Below are positions 35,742-44,549 of a stretch of 64,000 nt of DNA, piece by piece. The stretch is from JANNPJ01 sp965200525. Its GTDB lineage: Bacteria; Actinomycetota; Actinomycetes; Actinomycetales; Kineosporiaceae. Every line of letters begins with the position of its first letter. Within the stretch, counting starts at the first letter, position 1. A program made the translations under genes and the position numbers. The stretch is from NCBI GenBank assembly GCA_965200525.1, contig OZ241368.1:2542001-2606000 (forward strand), read 5' to 3'. Below the pieces are notes generated by a model. The model searched no databases. It was not told where the DNA came from and worked only from the letters and a program-made list of their open reading frames with translations.

Positions 35742-37508
35742 ATGAGCAGGCACGCCCTTCACCCGGCGCGACCACGCCGGCGACCGCTGCGCTGGTTGCT
35801 GGCCGGCGTGCTGCTGCTGGCCCTCGCGGGCACGTTGGTGATCAAGCTGGACGCGACCCCGAGCCGGTTGCGGGAGATGGCCGCCACCGCCCCGCTGATC
35901 GGAGCCACCTGCCCGAGCCGTCGGCTGACCACGACCTCGGTGGCCCTTACCGTCGCCCCCGAGATCCGGTCCACGGTGACCCGCTCGCTGGCCCGGATCG
36001 ATCAGCAGATGCTGGCCGACCACGAGTGCGTGACGGTCACGATCCAGTCCCAGGCTCCCGCGGCCACCCTGGAGGGGGCCCAGATCCTGCCGCTCGACCG
36101 GGCCCCGGACATCTGGATCCCGGACTCCTCGCTCTGGGTCTCGCGGGTGCCCTGGCAGCTCAACCGGACGGGCTCGTTCGCCAGTTCGCCGGTGGTGATC
36201 GCCAGCAGCAAGGCCACCCTCGACCAGCTCGGCTGGACCGCCGACAAGCCCCCGAGCTGGCAGGTCGCCCTGTCCGGGGCCCGGCCACTGGCGCTGCCCC
36301 ACATCGCCGCCAACGCGGCCGGGCTGTCGGCCGTGATCGCCCTGTGGCAGTCGCTGGGCCAGAGCGCCGTCGCCCAGCAGGCGCTGGCCGGCGCCGTGCT
36401 GGCGGCCGGCCGGGCCGACGTGCCCTCCGAGACCGACGCGATCGAGGCGGCCCAGACCGGCTCGGCCAAGGCCCCCCTGCTGCCGACCAGCGTGCAGGCC
36501 GTGACCGTGGCCAACACGGTGGCCAGCACCCGGTCGAAGCTCGCCTACGTGGAACCGACCGGAGGCACGCCGTCGCTCGACTACCCGGTGCTGACCACGG
36601 TCCGGACCGGGCCGACGTCGGGCACCGCCACCACCGTGGTCGAGCCGAGCGGGGCCCGGGAGCGAGCGGTGCAGGCGGTGATCCGTCAGCTGTTCAGCAG
36701 CCAGGCGGCCGGCCTGGCCCGATCGGCCGGGTTCGAGGTCACCGCCGGGCGCCAGGGTGCGACCACCGCCGCGACGGCCGGCGACGCGAGCGGGGGCGCT
36801 ACCCCGTTCCCGTCCCCGACCGGCTCGCCGGTGGACGGCCTGACCGCACCCGAGCTCGCGGCCCTGGTCGACCGGATCACGTTGCTGTCGGCGCCGACCC
36901 GCCAGCTGGTCATCTTCGACCTGTCCAAGTCGATGGCCGCTCAGGCCGGCAACGGCCAGACCCGGATCGCTTTCGCGGCCACCGCGGCCACCCTGGCCGG
37001 CAACCTGCTGACCGACCAGTCCCAGGTCGGCGTGTGGGGGTTCGCCCGAGACCTGGCCGGCACCAAGGATTTCGTCAAGATCGAGCCGCTGGCCAAGCTG
37101 GGCACCCGGGAAGGCTCGACCACCCACCGGGCGGTGCTGAACCAGCAGATGGCCGGGGCGGCGGCCCGGCTCGGCGGCAACGGGACGGCGCTGTACTCCA
37201 CCGCTGTGGCCGGGATGAAGGAGATGACCAAGCTCTACGACCCGCGGGCCGGCAACGCCGTGGTCATCTTCACCGACGGCGCCAATGACGACGACGGCGG
37301 CCCGACCCTCAAGGCCACGCTGGCCGCGCTGAAGAAGGTCTACGACCCGAAGAAGCCGGTGCGCCTGCTCTGCATCGGGATCGGTGACGGCGTGAACATG
37401 AAGGAGCTGGGCCGGCTCTCGGCCCAGGCCGGCGGGGTCGCCTACCTGGCCAAGGATCCCAAGCAGTTGCCCACCGTGCTGTTCCAGGCCCTCAATTCCC
37501 GCAAGTGA
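35742..37508 (+). CDS. Substrate-binding and VWA domain-containing protein
   Basis: Membrane-anchored protein of 588 residues. One N-terminal helix (WLLAGVLLLALAGTLVI) is followed by a type 2 solute-binding-like domain (residues about 60-370; IWIPDSSLWV and AGLSAVIALWQSLG match the molybdate/sulfate-binding style) and then a VWA domain starting TRQLVIFDLSKSMAAQ, where DLSKS is the DxSxS metal site, and VVIFTDGANDDDGG. Such two-domain proteins are common in actinobacteria; what they bind is not known. The ATG at 35742 follows GGACGGCG. Ogt follows 30 bases downstream. Confidence 0.85.
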   Translation: MSRHALHPARPRRRPLRWLLAGVLLLALAGTLVIKLDATPSRLREMAATAPLIGATCPSRRLTTTSVALTVAPEIRSTVTRSLARIDQQMLADHECVTVTIQSQAPAATLEGAQILPLDRAPDIWIPDSSLWVSRVPWQLNRTGSFASSPVVIASSKATLDQLGWTADKPPSWQVALSGARPLALPHIAANAAGLSAVIALWQSLGQSAVAQQALAGAVLAAGRADVPSETDAIEAAQTGSAKAPLLPTSVQAVTVANTVASTRSKLAYVEPTGGTPSLDYPVLTTVRTGPTSGTATTVVEPSGARERAVQAVIRQLFSSQAAGLARSAGFEVTAGRQGATTAATAGDASGGATPFPSPTGSPVDGLTAPELAALVDRITLLSAPTRQLVIFDLSKSMAAQAGNGQTRIAFAATAATLAGNLLTDQSQVGVWGFARDLAGTKDFVKIEPLAKLGTREGSTTHRAVLNQQMAGAAARLGGNGTALYSTAVAGMKEMTKLYDPRAGNAVVIFTDGANDDDGGPTLKATLAALKKVYDPKKPVRLLCIGIGDGVNMKELGRLSAQAGGVAYLAKDPKQLPTVLFQALNSRK

Positions 37509-37538
37509 TCCCGCCGGCAGGAGCGTAGGGTCGGCGTC

Positions 37539-38057
37539 ATGGATTCTCTTCTGGCCCGGATGATCTGGTCGGTGCTTCCCAGCCCGGTCGGAGATCTGCT
37601 GCTGACCAGCGAGAACGGCCAACTGACGGGGATCTTCTTCGCCCCCCACAAGGCTTCCCACCGGCAGTGGGACGAAGCCCGCCGCACCGGGATCGAGGAC
37701 GACGACGCGCCGGCCCTGGCCGTCACCCGCGATCAGCTCGGCGAGTACTTCGCCGGCGCCCGCACCGAGTTCGACCTGCCGTTGCAGCCGGTGGGCACGC
37801 CCTTCCAGTTGCGCGTCTGGCAGGCCCTGACCGGGATCGGCTACGGCGAGACCCAGTCCTACGGGCGGGTGGCCGAGCGGCTGGGCCTGGTCCCCGGTGC
37901 GTCCCGGGCGGTCGGGCTGGCCAACGGGGCCAATCCGATCTCCATCGTGGTGCCCTGCCACCGGGTGATCGGGGCCGACGGTTCGCTCACCGGGTACGGC
38001 GGTGGGCTGCCCCGCAAGCGGCTGCTGCTGGATCTGGAGCGTGGCTCGCTGTTCTGA
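37539..38057 (+). CDS. ogt: Methylated-DNA--[protein]-cysteine S-methyltransferase Ogt
   Basis: DNA-repair protein of 172 residues that takes the methyl group from O6-methylguanine. The acceptor Cys is in ISIVVPCHRVIGADGSL (near residue 139), after FQLRVWQALTGIGYGET and SRAVGLANGANP; the ending LTGYGGGLPRKRLLLDLE is typical. Stands 30 bases after the VWA-protein gene on the same strand and convergent with the iron-type dehydrogenase gene. Confidence 0.95.
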   Translation: MDSLLARMIWSVLPSPVGDLLLTSENGQLTGIFFAPHKASHRQWDEARRTGIEDDDAPALAVTRDQLGEYFAGARTEFDLPLQPVGTPFQLRVWQALTGIGYGETQSYGRVAERLGLVPGASRAVGLANGANPISIVVPCHRVIGADGSLTGYGGGLPRKRLLLDLERGSLF

Positions 38058-38066
38058 GCGGCCGGC

Positions 38067-39338
38067 TCACCAGTTCTCGACCGAACCCCGGAAGATCCCG
38101 GCCAGGTCCTCGGCCCCCACCGCTCGCGGCGCCGCGGCCAGCAGTCGTTGCTGCTTCAGGGCGCCGTCCACCAGATCATCGACGTCCTGCTCGCCGTAGC
38201 CGACCGCGCCGATCCCGCTGGGCATGCCGACGTCCCGCATCAGGGCGGTGATCGCAGCCGGCAAGTATTCGGCCGGGTCGGCCGGGGCGTCCAGATCGGG
38301 GGCCAGCAGCTCGGCCGCCCGCACGTGACGGGCCGGATCGGTCTCGAAGGTGAACCGGAACGCGGCCGGCGCGGTCAGGCAGACGGCCATGCCGTGCGGC
38401 ACCATCGGCTCGTCGTCCGGATAGCCGGCCGGGCGGAAGTCCCGGACCCGTCCGGCGATCGGATACGCATTGGCATGAGGCACGTGGACCCCGGCATTGC
38501 CGAAACCCAGCCCGGCAAAGGTGGCGGCCAGCATCATGTCGTGCCGAGCCGCCGGGTCGTCGTGACCGTGCCGGACAGCCTGCCGGAAGGCCGAGGCGAG
38601 CAGTCCGATCGCCCGCTCGGACCACATGTCCGCGATCGGGTTGGCACCGCAGTACGGCACCCGCTGCTCGGGCTTCTTCCGGGCCGCGGCGGTGAACGGT
38701 CGGGCGGTGTAGCTCTCCAGCGCATGGCAGAGGATGTCCATGCCGCCGGCGGCGGTCACCTCGGGCGGCAGGGTCATGGTCAGGCCCGGATCGACGACGG
38801 CGAGCACCGGGCGCAGCCGCGGGTGGCTGATGCCGGTCTTGACCTTGAGCGCCAGCACGTCCAGCACGCAGATCGTGGTCGACTCCGAGCCGGTGCCGGC
38901 CGTGGTCGGGACGGCGATCAGCGGCTTCAGCGGTCGGTCCGGAGCCCGGCCGCCACCGACCGGCGCGTTGACGTACTCCATCAGCTCGCCGTCGCAGGTG
39001 GTCATCAGGTTGACGGCCTTGGCCGTGTCGATCACCGAGCCGCCGCCGACCGCCACAAAGGCGTCCCACGGTCCACTCGCGCGAGCGTGCGCGATGGCCG
39101 CCTCGATGCTCACGTCGGTTGGTTCCACGTGAACCCGAGCGAAGATCTGCGCCTGCAACCCGTACCGGCGCAACGACGCCGCCACCCGCTCCGGCGCCCC
39201 GGTGGCCGCCACCCCCGGGTCGGTGAGCACCAGCACCCGGCGCACGCCGAACTGCGCCACGTCGAAGCCGACCTCGTCGGCCGCGTCCAGCCCGAACTTC
39301 AGCTGGGGGGCGCCGTAGGTGAAGATCGTCTCGTCCAT
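38067..39338 (-). CDS. Iron-containing alcohol dehydrogenase, hydroxyacid-oxoacid transhydrogenase (HOT/ADHFE1) type
   Basis: Group III (Fe-type) dehydrogenase of 423 residues. It has VAVGGGSVIDTAKAVNL near residue 95, AVPTTAGTGSESTT near residue 142, the metal-site histidines in GGMDILCHALESYTARP and VPHANAYPIAG, and the HOT-specific pieces YCGANPIADMWSERA and AGLGFGNAGVHVPHAN. HOT moves hydride from 4-hydroxybutyrate to 2-oxoglutarate, giving succinate semialdehyde and D-2-hydroxyglutarate. A D-2-hydroxyglutarate dehydrogenase-like gene lies directly upstream. ATG at 39336-39338 follows AAAGGGG. A general alcohol dehydrogenase is the alternative. Confidence 0.85.
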   Translation of the reverse strand: MDETIFTYGAPQLKFGLDAADEVGFDVAQFGVRRVLVLTDPGVAATGAPERVAASLRRYGLQAQIFARVHVEPTDVSIEAAIAHARASGPWDAFVAVGGGSVIDTAKAVNLMTTCDGELMEYVNAPVGGGRAPDRPLKPLIAVPTTAGTGSESTTICVLDVLALKVKTGISHPRLRPVLAVVDPGLTMTLPPEVTAAGGMDILCHALESYTARPFTAAARKKPEQRVPYCGANPIADMWSERAIGLLASAFRQAVRHGHDDPAARHDMMLAATFAGLGFGNAGVHVPHANAYPIAGRVRDFRPAGYPDDEPMVPHGMAVCLTAPAAFRFTFETDPARHVRAAELLAPDLDAPADPAEYLPAAITALMRDVGMPSGIGAVGYGEQDVDDLVDGALKQQRLLAAAPRAVGAEDLAGIFRGSVENW

Positions 39339-39384
39339 CAGCGATCCCCTTTGATCGTGTCGGCCTGCGCGGGCGTCCGCCGCT

Positions 39385-40752
39385 CTAGCCGAGTACCCGC
39401 CCCGGCGACAGGATCCCGGCCGGGTCCAGGGCTTGCTTGATCGCTCGCATCGCGGCGATGTCGGCCGGCTCTCGGGTCAGCGGCAGCCAGCGCCGCTTGG
39501 CCAGGCCGATCCCGTGCTCGGCGCTGATGCTGCCGCCGTGCCCGGCCACCAACTGCAGGACGGCGTCGGTGACGGACCCGTCGACGTCGGCGTCCGTCGC
39601 TCGCAGCAGGTTGACGTGCACGTTTCCCTCGGCGATGTGACCGAAGAGAATCGGGATGGCCCGGGGCGCGACATCGCGGACGACGGCCGGCAGCTCCTGC
39701 TCGAACCGCCCGAGGCGGTCGAGCGGCAGCGCCACGTCGAGCTTGACCGGGACCCCGGCAGCGCTGATCGACTCGGTGTGGGCCTCGCGCAGTTCCCAGA
39801 GTTTGCGCCGGTCGGCCGCGCTGGCGGCCAGCACCGCGTCGCGCACGACGTCCAGCTCGCTCAGCAGTTCGGCCAGCTCGTCGACGGCGTCGCCCTCACC
39901 GGCGGTGCCGGCCACCTCGACCAGCAGGTACAGCGGGTGCGACCGGTCGAACGGCGAGGAGAGCGAGCGGTGCCGGAGCACCAGCTGCAGGCCGTCGTCG
40001 TGGAAGTACTCGGCCGCGTCGAGCCCGGCGAACCGCCGCCGGACGGCCGAGAGCACGGTCAGCGCGTCGGCGATGGTCTTGACCGCGACCAGGGCGGCGC
40101 CGGCCGCGCCGGACGGCGGGACCAGCCGCAGCTGGACCGCGGTGATCACGCCGAGGGTGCCCTCGCTGCCGACCAGGAGCTGGACCAGGTCGTAGCCGGT
40201 GTTGTCCTTGGGCAGGCCCGACATCCGTCGGACGATCGAGCCGTCGGCCAGCACCACCTCGAGCCCTCGGACCTGGGTTCGGGTGACGCCGTTGCGCAGC
40301 ACCCGCTCGCCGCCGGCGTTGGTGGAGACGACGCCGCCGATGGTGGCCGAGTCGCGGGCGGCGAAGTCGATGCCCGCCTCGAGGTCGCTGCCGCGGGCGG
40401 CCCGCTGGACGTCGGCCAGGGTGGCCCCGGCTCCGGCGATCAGGGTGCGGTTCAGCGGGTCGACCGGCTCGATCGAGTTCAGCCGGCGCAGGCTCAGCAC
40501 GACTTCGCCGTCCTGGGGAACGCCCGCGCCGACCAGGCCGGTGTTGCCGCCCTGCGGAACCAGCGGGACGCCGGCCTCGGCGCAGGCCCGCACCACGGCG
40601 GAGACCTGCTCGACCGTGCCCGGGCGAACTACCGCCAGCGGCTTTCCGTGCCAGCGCCGAGTCCAGTCCTGGGCATACGGCGCCGTGACGTCGGGGTCGG
40701 TGATGACCTGGCCGTCACCGACGATCTCCCTCAGCCGGGCGGGTAGATCCAC
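39385..40752 (-). CDS. FAD-linked oxidase, D-2-hydroxyglutarate/D-lactate dehydrogenase type
   Basis: FAD-dependent 2-hydroxyacid dehydrogenase of 455 residues (GlcD/D2HGDH family). It has the FAD PP-loop VPQGGNTGLVGAGVPQDGEV near residue 65, GGVVSTNAGGERVLRNG, GYDLVQLLVGSEGTLGVIT, and near the C-terminus FGHIAEGNVHVNLLR with SISAEHGIGLAKRRWL. AAGGAGG lies nine bases before the GTG at 40750-40752 but touches the in-frame ATG at 40761, so the GTG is the real start. It precedes the HOT-type gene by 46 bases; together they can recycle D-2-hydroxyglutarate to 2-oxoglutarate. D-lactate is the alternative substrate. Confidence 0.87.
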   Translation of the reverse strand: MDLPARLREIVGDGQVITDPDVTAPYAQDWTRRWHGKPLAVVRPGTVEQVSAVVRACAEAGVPLVPQGGNTGLVGAGVPQDGEVVLSLRRLNSIEPVDPLNRTLIAGAGATLADVQRAARGSDLEAGIDFAARDSATIGGVVSTNAGGERVLRNGVTRTQVRGLEVVLADGSIVRRMSGLPKDNTGYDLVQLLVGSEGTLGVITAVQLRLVPPSGAAGAALVAVKTIADALTVLSAVRRRFAGLDAAEYFHDDGLQLVLRHRSLSSPFDRSHPLYLLVEVAGTAGEGDAVDELAELLSELDVVRDAVLAASAADRRKLWELREAHTESISAAGVPVKLDVALPLDRLGRFEQELPAVVRDVAPRAIPILFGHIAEGNVHVNLLRATDADVDGSVTDAVLQLVAGHGGSISAEHGIGLAKRRWLPLTREPADIAAMRAIKQALDPAGILSPGRVLG

Positions 40753-40962
40753 GGGAGGCATCCTCCTTGAACCAGTGCGATACGTGACCGAGCGACCCCC
40801 CGCTGCCCGGGATGTCGCAATCCCCGGGGATCCGACCCTAGCGCCCCGGCATGTCCGGCTGACAACGGCGTCCCGGCCCGGATCGGAACAACCCGATTAT
40901 GCCTGTCCCTGGGGTCAGAGTGGTAGTGACTAACGGCATGTCGGTGCGATCGGGTCGACCGT

Positions 40963-41613
40963 TCAGCGATAGCCCTGCGGGCGGGCCGAGCGGCTGTAGT
41001 TGGTCAGCTGGGCCGGTACCGGGCGGTCGTAGGGCAGGTCAGGAGCCGGAAAGGCGGGCCCGTAACTGTTGCGGATGCCGAGCACCCCGGCCCAGTGATG
41101 CAGCGCCAGGTCGGCCTCGTCGTCCGCCGGTGGGCCGGTCCGGGTCTGCAGGTTCACCTCGGTGAGCGGCAGGCGCACCAGCCCCGTCCGGGCGAGCTCC
41201 TCGGCCGTCGGTGGCCGGGAGTGCCGGGAACGGCCGGCCACGACGTGCTCCACGATCGCGGCCAGAGCCGTGGCCTTCTCCTGGACGTCGGTGACCAGCC
41301 GGGCCTCGCCCCGGACGATCACACTGCGGTGGTTGAGCGAGTGGTTGGCCTGGCTACGGCCCAGCACCAGGCCGTCGAGCAGGCTCGCGGTGACGCAGAC
41401 CGCAGCGCCGTCGCGGGTCAGCCGGGCCAACCGGGACTCGGCCGGAGTGTGCAGGTAGAGGTCGTTCTCGATCCGGGCGTGGATGGTCGGTACGGCGGTC
41501 GGAGCTCCGTCGTCGTCGATGTAGGCGACGTGACAGGCCAGAGCTTCGTCCAGCACGGCGTAGATCGGCTGGAGCTCCGGGCGCGGACGGCGACTCTCGA
41601 TCGACTCGGTCAT
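40963..41613 (-). CDS. Pyridoxamine 5'-phosphate oxidase-like flavin-binding protein
   Basis: Split-barrel flavoprotein of 216 residues in the Pyridox_ox_2 group. Visible are ACHVAYIDDDGAPTAVPT, ENDLYLHTPAESRLARL and LGRSQANHSLNHRSVIVRGE, where the last matches the cofactor segment (usually HSxNYRSV). Such proteins are often nitroimidazole-resistance-like or F420/FMN reductases of unknown substrate. The ATG at 41611-41613 follows GGGTGGGAC. Monocistronic by position. Confidence 0.85.
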   Translation of the reverse strand: MTESIESRRPRPELQPIYAVLDEALACHVAYIDDDGAPTAVPTIHARIENDLYLHTPAESRLARLTRDGAAVCVTASLLDGLVLGRSQANHSLNHRSVIVRGEARLVTDVQEKATALAAIVEHVVAGRSRHSRPPTAEELARTGLVRLPLTEVNLQTRTGPPADDEADLALHHWAGVLGIRNSYGPAFPAPDLPYDRPVPAQLTNYSRSARPQGYR

Positions 41614-41674
41614 CGCTGTCCCACCCGATTGTTCCGAGCCGACAGCCTGGTGGGACGGCCCGCCGGGCTCGCCG

Positions 41675-41932
41675 TCAGTCGATGCTGCCGGCATCCTGGC
41701 CCGCCGATTCGGCTGGTCCTCCCGGATAGCTGTCCTTCTCGCCCGAGCCTCCGGATCCGGACGGCTCGAGATCCTCGACGTGCGGCTGGGCATCGGTCGA
41801 GCCCGGTCGCCCACCCGCGCGCACGGCCTCGTCGTCGCTCGACCGCGGGTCGGCCGGCTGGTCCGGCTCGGCCTGCCCCGCCTTCGAGCCGGCGTCCACT
41901 CCCTCGTCCTGAACCAGCGATTTGTCATCCAT
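41675..41932 (-). CDS. Small acidic, probably unstructured hypothetical protein
   Basis: 85 residues, very hydrophilic and rich in Asp, Glu, Gly, Ser and Pro, without hydrophobic core or motif (for example PSGSGGSGEKDSYPGGPAES). Third-position GC is high and there is no competing gene on the other strand, which supports coding. No clear SD precedes the ATG at 41930-41932. I do not recognise a family; it lies between the flavin-binding protein and the EamA exporter, all leftward. Confidence 0.45.
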   Translation of the reverse strand: MDDKSLVQDEGVDAGSKAGQAEPDQPADPRSSDDEAVRAGGRPGSTDAQPHVEDLEPSGSGGSGEKDSYPGGPAESAGQDAGSID

Positions 41933-42051
41933 TCAACGGTGATACCCCGGCATCGACCGGGCTACCAGTCCAGTCGCACCGCCGGCCGCACCTCAAGGGC
42001 GACCCTGACACCGCGAAGTGTTGGCTATCGCATCCGTTTTGAAGGGATATG

Positions 42052-42999
42052 TCAATCCCTGTTCTCGGAAAGACCCACGGCCAGGCCGGCGACGACCACC
42101 GCGATCCCCAGCCAGACCCCGACCGCCGGCGCCGGTCCGCCCATCAGCACCCCGGTGCCGGCCGCCGCGATCGGCGCGACCCCGGTGAGCAGTCCGGTGC
42201 GGCCCGGCCCGAGCCGACTCACCGCCGAATACCAGAGGACGAAGGCCAGTGCCGTCATCACGACGGCCAGGTAGCCGATGGTCAGCCACTCGTCACCGGT
42301 CAGACCGGTGACGGCGCGGGGCCCTTCCCACCCGACGCCGGCAACGGCCAACAGCACGGCCGCGATCCAGGTGGTGTGGGCCGAGACCGCCCACGCTCCG
42401 AGCCGTCCCAGCACGGGCACGGCCAGCAGAGTGAAGGCTGCCTCGCAGAGCAGCACCACGACGGCCCAGAGGACGCCGATCGCATCGGTCCGGCCCGCTC
42501 CTTCGACCAGGACCGCCCCGCCCGTGACCACCGCGGCCGCCAGCACCACCCGGCCCGTCGGGCGGTGCCCGGTCAGGAGCGGACCGATCCCGGCCAGAAG
42601 CACCGGTACGCAGGCCATGGCCACCGCGACCACGGCCGGCTCGGCCCGATCGACCGCGCGCACCACGGCGACGTTGAACAGGGCCAGCCCGGTGCCGGCC
42701 ACGCCGACAAGCCAGCACCACTCGATGCCTCGCGGTCGCGGCAGCCGGTGGCCGCTGACCCGGGCCAGGGCGACCAGCAGCCCGGAGGCCAGGGCGTACC
42801 TCACTGCCTGAGCGGTCAGCACCGGAGCGTTCACCAGAGCGTGCGAGATCGCGATGCTGCCACCCACACAAACCATGGCCGCAACGGCGGCCAACGCGCT
42901 GACGAACTGCCCGGCCCCGGAGGGCCCCGAGGCTGAATGCTCGGGCGGAGGCTTGAGGCTCGCATCCAGGGTCGGACCTTCTGGTGGGGCAGCAGTCAT
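42052..42999 (-). CDS. EamA-family exporter divergent from a MocR regulator
   Basis: Membrane transporter of 315 residues with ten helices in two EamA halves, for example ALAAVAAMVCVGGSIAISHA and the late ALAFVLWYSAVSRLGPGR, ending GVWLGIAVVVAGLAVGL. The ATG at 42997-42999 is used; the open frame before it belongs to the control region. The gene is divergent from a MocR-type regulator across 100 bases, an arrangement common for amino-acid or vitamin B6-linked exporters, so the regulator probably controls it. Confidence 0.88.
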   Translation of the reverse strand: MTAAPPEGPTLDASLKPPPEHSASGPSGAGQFVSALAAVAAMVCVGGSIAISHALVNAPVLTAQAVRYALASGLLVALARVSGHRLPRPRGIEWCWLVGVAGTGLALFNVAVVRAVDRAEPAVVAVAMACVPVLLAGIGPLLTGHRPTGRVVLAAAVVTGGAVLVEGAGRTDAIGVLWAVVVLLCEAAFTLLAVPVLGRLGAWAVSAHTTWIAAVLLAVAGVGWEGPRAVTGLTGDEWLTIGYLAVVMTALAFVLWYSAVSRLGPGRTGLLTGVAPIAAAGTGVLMGGPAPAVGVWLGIAVVVAGLAVGLSENRD

Positions 43000-43020
43000 G
43001 AGAGTCAGCCTGTGGCCAAA

Positions 43021-43041
43021 ATGGTCCATCAACCAGTACCA
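43021..43041. promoter_or_regulatory. Candidate MocR operator
   Basis: ATGGTCC at 43021-43027 and GTACCA at 43036-43041 form a loose inverted repeat (TGGT.C / G.ACCA) in the middle of the divergent region. MocR/PdxR regulators are known to bind TGG(T/A)-containing half-sites in such places. The match is short, so the call is tentative. Confidence 0.4.
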
Positions 43042-43099
43042 AGATGCCGCCCTCACACAGGACCAAGACCGTCCGCCCGGCCCGCAAGGAGGATCCCCC

Positions 43100-44518
43100 G
43101 TGACCCACCTGGACCCGACCTTGGACCCGACCGGGGCCGACTTCCTTCAGCTCGAGTCCCGCCAGGCCCCGGCGGGTCGACTCACGGCCTGGCTGGCCGA
43201 CCAGTTGCGGTCCGCGATCGGCGAAGGCCGGCTGCCGCTGGGATCGCGGCTTCCGGCCACCCGCGTCCTCGCCGCCGACCTGGGTGTCTCCCGAGGCGTG
43301 GTGGTTGCGGCCTACCAGCGACTGGTCGACGAGGGGCGGCTGGTCGGACGGCAAGGCGGCGGAACGACCGTGGCCTCGCCGCCCCCGACGCCCGTCCCGC
43401 TGAGGGCACCGGCACCGGGCGCGCCGGCGCCGTCACAGCTCAACCTCTATCCCGGCGTCCCCGACCTGTCGGCCTTTCCCCGGGAACGCTGGCTCCGGGC
43501 CGAGCGACGAGTGCTCGATCAGGCCGACGCGGTCGTGCTCGGTTACGGAGACCTGCGCGGCGCCCGTCCCCTCCGGATCGCCCTGGCCGACTGGCTAGGC
43601 CGATCGCGCGGTATCCGGGCCGACCCGGACGACCTGATGATCGTCACCGGAACGGCTCAGGCGATGGCCCTGGTGGCCCAGGTTCTGGGCCGACGCGGGC
43701 GTCACCGGCTGGCGATCGAGGACCCGAGCTCCGGCGGGTCCAGAAACCACCTGCAGTATTGGGGAGCTCGGACTCCACCGATCCCGGTGGACGAGCACGG
43801 CCTGAATGTCGCCCGGTTGTCGGCGATCGACGCCGACGCCGTCTTCGTCACCCCCGCCCATCAGTTCCCGACCGGCGTGGTGCTGGCTCCGCACCGGCGG
43901 CGAGAACTCATCGGCTGGGCCCGGGCCACCGGTGGACTGATCGTCGAGGACGACTACGACGCCGAGCACCGGTACGACCGGGCCCCGGTGGCGGCCCTGC
44001 AGTCCCTGGCTCCCGAACACGTCATCTATCTCGGCAGCGTCTCCAAGTCGCTGGCCCCGGCGTTGCGGCTGGGCTGGCTGCTGGCCCCCGAGCGCTGGCG
44101 TGACGACTTCGTCGAGGCCAAGCGAGGCAACGACCTGGGCAGTCCAACCCTGCCGCAACTGGTTCTGGCCGAACTGATTTCGTCGGGCGACCTGGAACGG
44201 CACCTGCGCCTGGTCCGCGGTCGGCAACGACGTCGACGTGACGCGATGGTCGAGGAGATCAACCGGCTGATTCCCGGGCTGCGGCTGCACGGCGTGGCGG
44301 CCGGCCTGCACGTGCTGGTGACCATGACCGACGGCATTGACGACCGCGAGGTCGCCCGGAAGGCGGCCGAGGCGGGGCTACGGGTCCAGCCCCTCTCGGA
44401 GCACCTCCAGCTCGGCGGACCGCCCGGGCTGGTGCTGGGCTACGCCATGCACTCCCCGGATCAGTTGCGCCACGCCGTCCAACGCCTGTCGGCCGTACTG
44501 ACCGGGCCAGCGCACTGA
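43100..44518 (+). CDS. MocR-family (GntR-HTH plus aminotransferase-like) regulator
   Basis: Protein of 472 residues. An N-terminal GntR-type winged helix (LADQLRSAIGEGRLPLGSRL then LPATRVLAADLGVSRGVVVA) is linked to a PLP fold-type I domain with VFVTPAHQFPTGVVL, IVEDDYDAEHRYDR and the PLP-lysine segment LGSVSKSLAPALRLGW. MocR proteins sense PLP or amino acids. AAGGAGG at 43086-43092 stands seven bases before the GTG at 43100, which fixes the start. Divergent from the EamA exporter, its likely target. Confidence 0.93.
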   Translation: MTHLDPTLDPTGADFLQLESRQAPAGRLTAWLADQLRSAIGEGRLPLGSRLPATRVLAADLGVSRGVVVAAYQRLVDEGRLVGRQGGGTTVASPPPTPVPLRAPAPGAPAPSQLNLYPGVPDLSAFPRERWLRAERRVLDQADAVVLGYGDLRGARPLRIALADWLGRSRGIRADPDDLMIVTGTAQAMALVAQVLGRRGRHRLAIEDPSSGGSRNHLQYWGARTPPIPVDEHGLNVARLSAIDADAVFVTPAHQFPTGVVLAPHRRRELIGWARATGGLIVEDDYDAEHRYDRAPVAALQSLAPEHVIYLGSVSKSLAPALRLGWLLAPERWRDDFVEAKRGNDLGSPTLPQLVLAELISSGDLERHLRLVRGRQRRRRDAMVEEINRLIPGLRLHGVAAGLHVLVTMTDGIDDREVARKAAEAGLRVQPLSEHLQLGGPPGLVLGYAMHSPDQLRHAVQRLSAVLTGPAH

Positions 44519-44549
44519 ACCGGATCGCGGGATCCGGTGGAGCGGATCG

